Shown here piece after piece: positions 42,859-51,467 of a DNA stretch of 64,000 nt. This stretch comes from Streptomyces sp. TBY4. GTDB lineage: Bacteria; Actinomycetota; Actinomycetes; Streptomycetales; Streptomycetaceae. The position numbers were made by a program, and so were the translations under genes. The notes under the pieces were generated by a model. The model was not told the DNA's origin and made no database searches. It saw only the letters and a program-made list of their open reading frames with translations. Positions within the stretch are counted from its first letter, which is position 1; each line of letters opens with the position of its first letter. The stretch covers positions 62,001 through 126,000 of the forward strand of contig NZ_JANAVF010000012.1 of NCBI RefSeq assembly GCF_024213195.1. The letters run 5' to 3'.

Positions 42859-44151
42859 TTATGCCTCCGGTGTTCCGTCCGCCGAGATACGGCGGAAGCC
42901 GAGGTACGGGAAGAGAGATTCGGGAAGGACGAGGGAGCCGTCCTGCTGCTGGCACTGTTCGAGGAGCGCGGCCAGGGTGCGGCCGATGGGCAGGCCGGAT
43001 CCGTTGAGGGTGGCGACGAGCTTGGGCTTGCCGTCCTCGCCTCGGGTGCGGATGTTCGCGCGACGGGCCTGGAAGGTGCCGAAGTTCGAGATCGAGGAGA
43101 TCTCCCGGTACGTGTTCTGGCTGGGGATCCAGACCTCGATGTCGTACGTGAGCTGGGCGGAGAAGCCCGTGTCACCGGCGGCCAGCTTGACGACGCGGTA
43201 GGCGAGGCCGAGCTCCTTCAGGCACGCCTCGGCGTGGCCGACCATCGTCTCCAGCGTCGCGTCCGCGTCCGCCGGGTCGACCATCTGGACGATCTCGACC
43301 TTGGCGAACTGGTGCTGGCGGATCAGGCCCCGAGTGTCACGACCGTACGAGCCTGCCTCGGACCGGAAGCACGGCGTGTGCGCGGTCAGGGCCAGCGGCA
43401 GGTCGGCCGGCGGGATGATCTCGTCGGCGTAGAGGTTGGTCAGCGGTACCTCGGCCGTCGGGATGAGGAACAGCTCACGGTCGGCTACGCCGGTCTTGAA
43501 CAGGTCCTCCTCGAACTTCGGCAGCTGCCCGGTGCCGGTCATCGTCTTGCGGGTGACCAGGTAGGGGACCGCGTGCTCGACGTACCCGTGGCGACGGGTG
43601 TGAATGTCGAGGAAGAGCGTCGCCAGGGCGCGCTCCAGCGCGGCGCCGGCGCCGCGGGAGACCGCGAAGCGGGGGCCCGACAGCTTCGTGGCACGGGCGA
43701 AGTCGAGGATGCCGGTGCCCTCGCCCAGGTCGACGTGGTCCTTCGGCTCGAAGGAGAAGGCCGGAGGGGTGCCCACACGCCGGACCTCGACCGCGAACTC
43801 CTCCGAGTCGCCGTCCGGGGCCGCGTCGTCGGGCAGGTTCGGGATGGTCAGGAGGAGCGCGCTCAGCTCCTCCTGTACCTGCTCCTGCTCGGTCTCGATT
43901 TCCCGGATCTGGTCCTTCAGCTCGCGGGCCCGCTCCTTCAGCTTGGCGATGTCGCCGCCCTGCCTCGCCGTCTGCTGGACCTCGCTCGCCACCCGCTTGG
44001 CCTCCGCCCGCAGCTCGTCGGCTGAGCGGATGCTCTGGTTGCGCCGGGACTGGAGGTCTTCCAGCCGGGACAGGTCCAAGGAGTAACCGCGACGAGCGAG
44101 CCGACGAACTGCTTCGGCACCCATTTCAATCAGGGCGCGGGCGTCATGCAT
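42859..44151 (-). CDS. serS: Seryl-tRNA synthetase (element-borne paralogue)
   Basis: A 430-residue complete enzyme. It has the N-terminal coiled-coil arm (residues about 28-100), TAEVPLTN (232-239), motif 2 FRSEAGSYGRDTRGLIRQH (262-280) and motif 3 GSGLPIGRTLAALLE. All catalytic elements are kept, so it should charge tRNA-Ser. It does not resemble the housekeeping Streptomyces enzyme as I remember it (a start like MIDLRLLREDP), and it lies in a mobile element, so it is most likely a second copy. It could supply seryl-tRNA for a biosynthetic step or give resistance to a SerRS inhibitor. ATG 44151; overlaps the phosphatase gene by 8 nt. Confidence 0.88.
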   Translation of the reverse strand: MHDARALIEMGAEAVRRLARRGYSLDLSRLEDLQSRRNQSIRSADELRAEAKRVASEVQQTARQGGDIAKLKERARELKDQIREIETEQEQVQEELSALLLTIPNLPDDAAPDGDSEEFAVEVRRVGTPPAFSFEPKDHVDLGEGTGILDFARATKLSGPRFAVSRGAGAALERALATLFLDIHTRRHGYVEHAVPYLVTRKTMTGTGQLPKFEEDLFKTGVADRELFLIPTAEVPLTNLYADEIIPPADLPLALTAHTPCFRSEAGSYGRDTRGLIRQHQFAKVEIVQMVDPADADATLETMVGHAEACLKELGLAYRVVKLAAGDTGFSAQLTYDIEVWIPSQNTYREISSISNFGTFQARRANIRTRGEDGKPKLVATLNGSGLPIGRTLAALLEQCQQQDGSLVLPESLFPYLGFRRISADGTPEA

Positions 44152-44860
44152 GAGGAAGATCCTTTTTATCCAGCGAGTGGGATGGGGATACCCCATCGAC
44201 GTTAGCAACCGTCGACCCCTCACTGATCCGCAATATCGCCGCGTCACTGGCGCCGGTGATCTCCTTGCCCGCACTCGAATCAAGATCGTCCAGGAGTGTG
44301 GTGATCAGAATGGGAAGCTCGTCATCGGGGATGGCGACCGGCTCGACGTACGGGGCCTCGGGGAAGAACAGCGGCATGGCTTCTCCCGCGGAGCGGTCGC
44401 GGTACCAGAGGAGGACCGAGACCAGCAGGCCGTGGCCGACGAGGACCCGGGGCCCAGGGCGTTCCAGAGCCCCAAGCGCTCCGGCGAGCATCCGGCGGAT
44501 GCCCTCGCGCTGGGACTCGGAAGCGCCGGGTGGGCGCTCGCCGGAGCCGTGCGTGTCGAGCCAGACGGCGTATTCGAGGAAGGGGCTGCTCTCGAATTCC
44601 CCGTAGTCCAGTTCGTTCAGCCGGGCGTCGACCACGAGTCCGGCGGACGGGACACCCATCAGCAGCGAGGTCGTCTGGCGAGCCCGCGGGAATTCGCTGG
44701 TCAGCCAGGTGGCCACCGAGTGCAGGGGGAGCGTGGTCCAGGCGCGGCGCAGGGAGTGCCGGCCTTCCTCGTTGAGGTGGATGTGCTTGGTCGGGTCGCC
44801 GTTGACCAGGTACCGCTTGCTGTAGTTCGTCTGGCCGTGACGGAGGACGTACGTCGTCAT
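44144..44860 (-). CDS. Histidine phosphatase family protein
   Basis: A 238-residue member of the phosphoglycerate-mutase-like family. TYVLRHGQTN contains the phosphorylated His (RHG), RARQTT the second Arg, NELDYGEFE the acid region, and VLVGHGLLVS the second His. The family acts on sugar phosphates, nucleotides or proteins. In this operon it may remove a phosphate added by the neighbouring kinase (inference). ATG 44860 overlaps the kinase stop (ATGA). Confidence 0.85.
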   Translation of the reverse strand: MTTYVLRHGQTNYSKRYLVNGDPTKHIHLNEEGRHSLRRAWTTLPLHSVATWLTSEFPRARQTTSLLMGVPSAGLVVDARLNELDYGEFESSPFLEYAVWLDTHGSGERPPGASESQREGIRRMLAGALGALERPGPRVLVGHGLLVSVLLWYRDRSAGEAMPLFFPEAPYVEPVAIPDDELPILITTLLDDLDSSAGKEITGASDAAILRISEGSTVANVDGVSPSHSLDKKDLPHA

Positions 44861-45780
44861 CGGTCGCTCCCTGCTCCGGTAGCCAGCAGATCGGACAGCA
44901 CCGCGGCGATCTTCGGTTCCGCGGAGTCGTGGATCTCCCTGTAGTAGAGGAGGCCATCGACAGCGAGGGCCCTGCACCACGGCAGGATCTCCGGTACGGG
45001 GATGCGGGAGATCCGAGCGGCGGTGGCCAACCGATCGGCCATCCCCCGTTCGAGGTCGTAATAGACGCTCCAGAAAGCCCAGTCGAAGACTGCGTCACCC
45101 TCCACTGGGTGGGGATCGATCAGGCGCGGGTGCCGCCGCGCGTCGAAGATGACGTTCTCCGCGTACAGGTCAGCGTGCAGGACCGTCGTCCGGGTGGGGG
45201 CCTGGCTCAGGCCGGCGAGCCCGTGGCACGCCTCCTGTACGAGTCCTTCATGGGTGCCGAGGTCGAGCGCCTGCGCTCGTTGGTGGATGCGAGGCAGAAC
45301 GACCTCGTGCAGGAAGTCGGTCAGCTTGGGCACGCCCGGCCCGGGCCTTCGGCGGCCAAGGGTATGGAGCCTGTGGATCGCGGCGGCCACCGATTGCGTC
45401 TCCCGTGCGGGGCGATCGGCGCCCCCGGGCCGTCCGCCGACCAGCTCCAGGGCCGCCACCGAGAGGTCATCCGCCGCTTCGGCTACGTTCGCAGTCGGGC
45501 CGCCAGCCCATACCCGTAACGCGGTGATCTCGTGGCGGTAGCGGACGGGGTCGACCCATGCCTTCAGAACCAGCCGGCTCCCGTCGGGTGCCACGGCGAG
45601 CGCGACCGCCGAGGCGTGTCCGGCATCGTGGTAGCCCCTCAGTGAGAGGTCCCACCGCTGCGCCGCCTCGGCGAGGAGGCCCGGGGCGGCCTCCAGCCAC
45701 TCCTGGGCCGACGGGCCGTAGTGCGCGAGCAGCCGCTCCCGACACCCCGAGGGCACATCTCCGAGCGTCTGCGTTGACAT
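44857..45780 (-). CDS. Aminoglycoside-phosphotransferase-like small-molecule kinase
   Basis: A 307-residue protein with an APH/choline kinase fold. The catalytic loop is VLHADLYAENVIF (Asp204) and the metal-binding Asp lies in LIDPHPVEG; a conserved Lys for ATP is in RLVLKAW. Such kinases phosphorylate hydroxyls of aminoglycosides, sugars, amino sugars or nucleosides. Here it may be a biosynthetic or self-resistance kinase. It starts at ATG 45780, overlapping the upstream gene's stop by one base. Confidence 0.8.
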   Translation of the reverse strand: MSTQTLGDVPSGCRERLLAHYGPSAQEWLEAAPGLLAEAAQRWDLSLRGYHDAGHASAVALAVAPDGSRLVLKAWVDPVRYRHEITALRVWAGGPTANVAEAADDLSVAALELVGGRPGGADRPARETQSVAAAIHRLHTLGRRRPGPGVPKLTDFLHEVVLPRIHQRAQALDLGTHEGLVQEACHGLAGLSQAPTRTTVLHADLYAENVIFDARRHPRLIDPHPVEGDAVFDWAFWSVYYDLERGMADRLATAARISRIPVPEILPWCRALAVDGLLYYREIHDSAEPKIAAVLSDLLATGAGSDR

Positions 45781-47027
45781 CAGCTCAGCACGATCCCGTC
45801 GGAGACCAGCTCGTCCGTGAGGGCAGGGAAGCCCTCCAGCGCCTCGGCCACGAGTGCCTGCACCTTGTCGGTCTCGACGTCCGGGGAGGACAGCCGGACC
45901 AGGATCCGCCACGGCTGGTCGAGACGCTGGCCGGTGGTGCTGACCAGGTGTACCTCCGCGTGTCCGTCGGTGGCCTCGTGCAGCCGCTCGGCCAGGCGCT
46001 GGGCGGCGATGTTGTAGAGCTTGCCGACGTGGTAGACGGGGTTCTTGCCGTTGGCGCCCTCCAGGTTCATCGGCCGCAGTGGCGTGATCAGCCCGTTGAC
46101 CCGGTTGCCGCGGCCGACGACACCCTCGTCGCCGGACTCGATCGAGCTGCCGGTGTACGTCAGGTACAGCTCGTCCTTCTCCGGGACGTCGCGGGCGTTG
46201 AGCCGGAAGCGGGCCTGTGCACCGGGGAGTCGAAGGCCGGCCATGCGGTGGCACTCGGCGAGGACGCTCTCGGCGTTGCGGACGTACTCGGCGCGGCTGC
46301 CGACATGGCGCGACTTCTGCGGGACGCACAGGACGACGTCGGCCTGGTCCCCGTCCCAGTAGCCCATGAGCTTGACGTCGGAACCGCACCAGGCGTGGGA
46401 GAGGGTGAAGTCGCTCTCGCCGGAGAAGTGATTCACCAGCTCGCGGACAAACGACTCGAAGGCGTTCTCCGGGGCCCAGCCGGTGCCGAGGGAGGTGTCG
46501 TTCGAGAGCCGCACCCGCCGCTCGCGGAGGTCGTCGATGGACCGCGGGTTGAACCAGCGGGTACGGTCCGGCACCGCGTCGCCCGTGAGGACCGCGCCGG
46601 GGCTGGAGTTGCTGGTGATGTTGAACGTGATGTCGAGGTGGTCCGACACCTCGGGGAGCCGCTCGGCGAAGAACGCCCTGACCTCGGCCTCGACGATCTC
46701 CTCAACGGGGATCGTCTCGCCTCCGCACATGGGCGCGGCCCGCCCGTTGACCAAGACACGGACCGGGGCCGTCATCCCACCAGCGCCGTAGCGGACCTCG
46801 CTGGCCCCGCCGAGGAGGGCGAGCTTGTCGAAGTTGTGGTGCAGCACGGCGCCGAAGCGCTGGACCGTGTAGTGGCTGTAAGCGCGGGACAGCCGCTCGG
46901 CGAGGTGGTCGGCCAGGGTGTCGGGGTGGCCGAGTCCCTTCCGCTCCACGATGGTCGTCGCGTCGGGCTTGGTGCTGCCCGTCTCGATGGACAGGAAACC
47001 GCCCTCAGTCGTGATGGTTTTGCGCAT
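45780..47027 (-). CDS. Archaeal-type S-adenosylmethionine synthetase
   Basis: A 415-residue enzyme of the archaeal methionine adenosyltransferase family, not the bacterial MetK family. Hallmarks are VERKGLGHPDTLAD (27-40), LHHNFDK (62-68), GSSIESGDEGVVGRGNRVNG, and MNLEGANGKNPVYHVGKLYN. It makes S-adenosylmethionine from ATP and methionine. It is the first gene of the six-gene operon. ATG 47027 has CGGAG upstream. A second SAM supply suggests methyl-transfer or SAM-consuming chemistry linked to the operon, though no methyltransferase is in it. Confidence 0.85.
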   Translation of the reverse strand: MRKTITTEGGFLSIETGSTKPDATTIVERKGLGHPDTLADHLAERLSRAYSHYTVQRFGAVLHHNFDKLALLGGASEVRYGAGGMTAPVRVLVNGRAAPMCGGETIPVEEIVEAEVRAFFAERLPEVSDHLDITFNITSNSSPGAVLTGDAVPDRTRWFNPRSIDDLRERRVRLSNDTSLGTGWAPENAFESFVRELVNHFSGESDFTLSHAWCGSDVKLMGYWDGDQADVVLCVPQKSRHVGSRAEYVRNAESVLAECHRMAGLRLPGAQARFRLNARDVPEKDELYLTYTGSSIESGDEGVVGRGNRVNGLITPLRPMNLEGANGKNPVYHVGKLYNIAAQRLAERLHEATDGHAEVHLVSTTGQRLDQPWRILVRLSSPDVETDKVQALVAEALEGFPALTDELVSDGIVLS

Positions 47028-47170
47028 GACAAACTCCGATCTCTCTGTCTGAAGAAGACGGGTGGGACGGTGAGCGTCATTAGCCAAAGCCGGTTGATGC
47101 AGGTTGAGTTGCCCGCATTTCCCAGCGGCGTTCTCGGTCTGTTGCGACAGTAGCCAGGACGCCCCGCGAC

Positions 47171-47193
47171 ACCCCGGAAAATCCTTCCGGGGT
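47171..47193. promoter_or_regulatory. Inverted repeat between SAM synthetase and XRE regulator
   Basis: ACCCCGGAA-AATCC-TTCCGGGGT, perfect 9-bp arms, 31 bp before the regulator start in the 196-bp divergent gap. It is a likely operator for the XRE protein, or a leader hairpin. Confidence 0.5.
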
Positions 47194-47223
47194 CCACTTC
47201 GGCCACGAGGTGATGATCAGGAC

Positions 47224-48456
47224 ATGCGAGGGATGACAGAGAACCTGACCATCGGGGAGCGCGTTGCCTGGTACCGGCGGCGGCGCGGCCTCTCCCAAGA
47301 GGTCCTGGCCGGCCTTGTCGGCCGTACCACGGACTGGCTGAGCAAGGCGGAGAACAACCGGATCGAGCTTGATCGCCTCTCGGTGATCACCTCGCTCGCC
47401 GACGCCCTCGACGTCTCCCTCGGAGACCTACTCGCGGAGCCGACGCTCATGGAGTGGTCGGCCGACAGCGGACACCGCACAGTCCCCGCGCTACGCGAAG
47501 CGCTGATGGACTACAAGCAGCTCACGCCCCTGCTGGGCCCTGCACCCGATGACGAACCACCTGCCCTACAGGACCTTCGAGCCAACGTGGGCGACGTCCT
47601 CGACGCCTACCAGGCATCCCGCTACGGCTTCGCCACCCGACGTCTTCCCCTCGTCCTGGCCGACGCGCTCGCCGCATCCCGCGCCTACTCGGGGTACGAG
47701 GGGGAGGAGGCCCATGCTCTGCTCGCCCTCGCCTACCACGGAGCAGCCATGGTGCTGGGGAAGGTCGGAGAGCCCGAACTGGCATGGATCGCCGCCGACC
47801 GCGGTCTGGCAGCCGCGCAGCACAGCGGCCGAAGCGCGGTCACAGGTTCGCTTTTCCGCGCGGTCACGCACTGTCTCCTGGCCACCGGACGCTTCACGGC
47901 AGCGGTTCAGCTCGTGAACGACGCGGCAGCCGTCATGCAGCCGGAACTGGGCACCGCAGACGACGAGTACCTCTCGGTGTACGGCACGCTGTTCCTCACC
48001 GGCGCGATGGCCGCCGCACGAGCAGAGGACCGTGCAGCTACGCAGACCTTCCTCCGAGAGGCCGACGAGACCGCGCAGCGACTCGGCACCGATGCCAACC
48101 ACATGTGGACAGCCTTCGGTCCGACGAACGTCGCGATCCACTGCGTGGCCACCGCTGGCGAACTCGGCGACATCCAGATCGCCGCGGACCTCGGCGCACG
48201 CATCGACACCAGCGGAATGCCAGTGGAACGGCGTGTGCGGCACAGCCTCGAAGTTGCCAGGGCGCTGAGTGCCTGGAACCGCACCGACGAAGCCTTGGCC
48301 GTCCTCCTGGAAGCCGAACAGGCCGCCCCCGAACAGGTCCGGCACCACTACATGAGCCGAGAGCTGGTCATCGGCTGGATACGCGGTACCCGAGGCCGGC
48401 CCTCCCATCCCGTGGCCGACCTGGCGCGCAGGCTCCGCATCGTCGCTGGCGGCTAG
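47224..48456 (+). CDS. XRE regulator with TPR-like C-terminal domain
   Basis: A 410-residue regulator. The helix-turn-helix lies at about residues 9-65 (GERVAWYRRRRGLSQEVLAGLVG...LSKAENNRIELDRLSVITSLADALDV). The rest is an all-helical array resembling tetratricopeptide repeats, as in many Streptomyces regulators that sense a peptide or small molecule. It diverges from the SAM-synthetase operon and is followed after 10 bp by the Nudix gene, so it probably controls both. ATG 47224 is used; ATG 47233 is an alternative. Confidence 0.8.
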   Translation: MRGMTENLTIGERVAWYRRRRGLSQEVLAGLVGRTTDWLSKAENNRIELDRLSVITSLADALDVSLGDLLAEPTLMEWSADSGHRTVPALREALMDYKQLTPLLGPAPDDEPPALQDLRANVGDVLDAYQASRYGFATRRLPLVLADALAASRAYSGYEGEEAHALLALAYHGAAMVLGKVGEPELAWIAADRGLAAAQHSGRSAVTGSLFRAVTHCLLATGRFTAAVQLVNDAAAVMQPELGTADDEYLSVYGTLFLTGAMAAARAEDRAATQTFLREADETAQRLGTDANHMWTAFGPTNVAIHCVATAGELGDIQIAADLGARIDTSGMPVERRVRHSLEVARALSAWNRTDEALAVLLEAEQAAPEQVRHHYMSRELVIGWIRGTRGRPSHPVADLARRLRIVAGG

Positions 48457-48466
48457 AGTCGAATCC

Positions 48467-48949
48467 GTGAGCGAGAACGAGCATGAAGCGAAGATGGCCC
48501 ACCCCCGCATGGCGGCCGGCGCTCTCTTCTTCGACGAAGCTGATCGAGTCCTCCTCGTCGAGCCGTCGTACAAGGACTACCGAGACCTGCCCGGGGGATA
48601 CGTCGAACAGGGCGAGTCGCCCCGACAGGCCTGCGTGCGCGAAGTCCACGAGGAACTGGGCATCAAGCCCCCCATCGGCCGCCTGCTCGTCGTCGACTGG
48701 GCGCCGAACCCAGGAGAGGGCGACAAGGTCCTCTACCTCTTCGACGGCGGCCTCCTCGACGCAGATCACCGCCAACAGATCGCGCTGCAAGCGGACGAGC
48801 TCCGCGGCTACGACTTCCACCGCGCCGAACAGGTGCCAGACCTCACCATCCCCCGCCTCGCGCGCCGAATCGCCGCAGGCATCCAGGCCCGAACGAACGG
48901 CCTGACCGCCTACCTGGAACACGGGCAGTCGCCGGAAACAGGGACCTGA
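48467..48949 (+). CDS. Nudix hydrolase
   Basis: A 160-residue Nudix enzyme with the complete box GGYVEQGESPRQACVREVHEELGI. It would hydrolyse a nucleoside diphosphate linked to another moiety; the substrate is not predictable. It is close to the cargo-1 regulator (10 bp), in one operon. Possible roles are housecleaning of a toxic nucleotide or processing of an NDP-sugar used by the nearby glycosyltransferase (inference). It starts at GTG 48467. Confidence 0.88.
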   Translation: MSENEHEAKMAHPRMAAGALFFDEADRVLLVEPSYKDYRDLPGGYVEQGESPRQACVREVHEELGIKPPIGRLLVVDWAPNPGEGDKVLYLFDGGLLDADHRQQIALQADELRGYDFHRAEQVPDLTIPRLARRIAAGIQARTNGLTAYLEHGQSPETGT

Positions 48950-49366
48950 CCACACCTTGCTTCAACGACCCCGCCGACCAACAGTTGCCCTCCGCGGCCG
49001 AGGGGAGCGCGTTGGCGACACCCTCGCCGCCTAGATCCGGGCTTCGCCCCGTGCGAAATAGCTGCCGATGAGTGGGATCCGAGGCGAAGGTGTTCTGGCG
49101 GGTGTTGCCCCATCTCCACAGGGATGGGGTTATGGCGTCCGAAGCCTCCCGTCAGCGCTGTCCCTTATCATTGGCCATCTCAGAGTGCACCTGACCGCTT
49201 CGCACGCGGTCAGGAGGCTCGGAGCACCTCCACAGTTCGTACGAGTGTCGGCAGTGTCTTCTGGACCAGCCGGAACATCGAGTTGAACCACCTCGGTGCC
49301 TTGCTCTGGCCAGCTGTTCTGTGATCTCCTGGTGCTCGTTCATCTCGTTGCTATGGAGGTCTGACA
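48950..49366. other. Gap between cargo blocks
   Basis: 417 bp without a supported gene. A 9-bp inverted repeat, CCTGACCGC/GCGGTCAGG (49190-49198 and 49206-49214), may end the regulator-Nudix transcript or act upstream of the methyltransferase. The ribosome site GGAGGT at 49355-49360 serves the next gene. Confidence 0.45.
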
Positions 49367-51277
49367 GTGGGTGGCCACTACGGTGTGCCTCTCGAGCGGA
49401 GCGACTACCTGAAGCTTGATCCGCACGAGAACAGCTGCACCCCGGAGGGTTTCGGGAAGTGGCTGAAGACCCTCGGCAAGGGCACCAGGCTTGCTGTTGA
49501 TCTGTTCTCGGGTGCGGGCGGCTTGAGCTTCGGCATCGAGAAGGCGGGATGGACGGTTGCTGCTGCAGTCGACTTCGACGAACGTGCAAGGCAAACCCAC
49601 GAGGCGAACTTCCCTGGGCTGAGCCTATGCATGGATCTTGGTGACCCGGCCGAGCGTAAGAAGCTCCTGAAGCTGCTCGGACCAGCGAAGATCGACATGG
49701 TTGCTGGAGGGCCGCCCTGTCAGCCTTTCAGTCGGGCCGGCCGGAGCAAGATCCGGGATCTCGTGGCCAATCATAATCGGGATCCACGAGACCTTCGTAA
49801 AGAGCTGTGGCGGGCCTATCTGGATGTGGTCAAAGAGATCAGGCCCAGAGTCGTGCTCATGGAGAACGTCCCGGACATGGGTCTCGGGGACGATTTCTTC
49901 GTGATCCGCACGATTGAGGATGAACTAGAGGAAATGGGTTATGCCACCCAGGTTCGCCTTGTAGACGCTTGGAACTACGGGGTCCCTCAGCACCGCAAGC
50001 GGCTGATACTGCTTGCCAGGAACGACGTGGAACGGTTCGAGTGGCGTGCACCTCAGAGCGATCGAACGACGCTCAGGGATGCCATTGGTGATCTCCCTGA
50101 GATCGACGTCGTGCCTCTGGAGCGGATCGGGGAGCGTGAGGTCGAGTACAGCGAGCCCGGCAGGTTGTCGACCTTCGCCAAGGAAATGCGGGATGGCGCG
50201 CCGGACCGCCTGGTATGGGATCACATGACGCGGAGAGTCCGAGAGGACGATCACCGAATCTTCTCCGTTATGGACTCAACGACGCTCTACTCGGACCTGC
50301 ACAAGAAGCTAGGTCCGGAAGAGAAACAGTTCCAGCGATACAAGGCAGACCACTTCACAGACAAGTACAAGAAGCTGGCCTGGGGTGATCTCAGCCGGAC
50401 GATCACCGCCCATATCGCCAAGGACGGCTACTGGTACATCCATCCTGAGCAGGCCCGGACGCTCACTGTGCGTGAGGCGGCACGTGTACAGACATTCCCG
50501 GACCGCTTCCGGTTCGCGGGCACACGTAGCGACGCTTTCCGGCAAATCGGGAACGCAGTGCCGCCCATGCTGGGCCAAGCAGCGGCAGAGGTGCTGAAGC
50601 CCGTCCCGGCTGCTGAGTCTCCGGCGGGGGGCCTCAATCCCCGCTGGCAACAGGTTCGTGAGGCGTTGACGGCATGGGCACTTGAGCGGCAGGAGGTAGA
50701 CGAGTGGTACGACCTGCCCGGTGCAGAGCCCGTGCCGCTGCACGCTGCTGTGGCTGCTGTGCTTTCTGGAGCGAGGAAGAAGCCCGCAGAGCTAGCCAGC
50801 ATGATGGCCACGGTTCGAAGGTCGAAGCGACTGACTTCTGCTGGCTTTAGGAAGCTGTTGGCGGCAGCTCCCACCGCCTCTGTTCGCGCTCGAGTCGACC
50901 GACTGGCACCGTTGGTGGATGACCCGGCTGCCTGGAATTGGAGCAACAGGTTCGATGTGCCAGCCAAGCTGGCTCTGAAGCCGTCCGAGGAGTCGCTGTA
51001 TCGGCTACTCATTGGCGAGGACCTAATGCTGGTTGGACAGGGAACTATCCGTGTTGCCGCTCGGATGAATGGTGTCGAGACGGATCACGTGAACCGTCTC
51101 ACTGACGGCCGGGTCAACCTCGTGAAGCTCGTCGGCGCGGGCGAGCAGGCTCCTCTGCGTATGGCGGCACTTCGCCTGATCGGCAACGATCTGTGCCGGG
51201 AGAAGCAGACAGTCTGTTCTGACTGCCCGCTGGCCAACTTCTGCCCTCGTCGGGACGAGACACCTACGCTCTTCTGA
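49367..51277 (+). CDS. DNA 5-cytosine methyltransferase fused to an EndoIII-like FeS domain
   Basis: A 636-residue protein. Residues about 40-410 are a m5C methyltransferase: motif I DLFSGAGG (45-52), motif IV GGPPCQPFS with catalytic Cys118, motif VI ENV (166-168), motif VIII QHRKRL, and motif X RQIGNAVPP. The last 220 residues end with Cys610, 617, 620 and 626 (C-x6-C-x2-C-x5-C), the 4Fe-4S loop of endonuclease III/MutY, preceded by GTIRVAARMNG. The usual catalytic Asp of these glycosylases seems replaced. It faces the GHKL-Z1-nuclease-AIPR operon and should be its modification arm. GTG 49367 has GGAGGT upstream. Confidence 0.88.
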   Translation: MGGHYGVPLERSDYLKLDPHENSCTPEGFGKWLKTLGKGTRLAVDLFSGAGGLSFGIEKAGWTVAAAVDFDERARQTHEANFPGLSLCMDLGDPAERKKLLKLLGPAKIDMVAGGPPCQPFSRAGRSKIRDLVANHNRDPRDLRKELWRAYLDVVKEIRPRVVLMENVPDMGLGDDFFVIRTIEDELEEMGYATQVRLVDAWNYGVPQHRKRLILLARNDVERFEWRAPQSDRTTLRDAIGDLPEIDVVPLERIGEREVEYSEPGRLSTFAKEMRDGAPDRLVWDHMTRRVREDDHRIFSVMDSTTLYSDLHKKLGPEEKQFQRYKADHFTDKYKKLAWGDLSRTITAHIAKDGYWYIHPEQARTLTVREAARVQTFPDRFRFAGTRSDAFRQIGNAVPPMLGQAAAEVLKPVPAAESPAGGLNPRWQQVREALTAWALERQEVDEWYDLPGAEPVPLHAAVAAVLSGARKKPAELASMMATVRRSKRLTSAGFRKLLAAAPTASVRARVDRLAPLVDDPAAWNWSNRFDVPAKLALKPSEESLYRLLIGEDLMLVGQGTIRVAARMNGVETDHVNRLTDGRVNLVKLVGAGEQAPLRMAALRLIGNDLCREKQTVCSDCPLANFCPRRDETPTLF

Positions 51278-51317
51278 AGCTGAGTGCTGCAGTGGAACGC
51301 GGGTTGGCATGTGTGTT

Positions 51318-51349
51318 CGGGCTACGGAGCTTTGTTGCTCCGTAGCCCG
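51318..51349. terminator. Bidirectional terminator between convergent defence genes
   Basis: CGGGCTACGGAGC (51318-51330) and GCTCCGTAGCCCG (51337-51349), a perfect 13-bp stem with loop TTTGTT, between the methyltransferase and AIPR stops. Confidence 0.9.
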
Positions 51350-51467
51350 TCTACCGACAGGGTGTGCACGTACGTGACGCGTGGTAACCAGAAATAGAGG
51401 CACGAGGCGGTCCAGCGCACTACGTGCTGTCACGTCTGACGTAGTCGTTCAGATAATCGCGGCCGGA

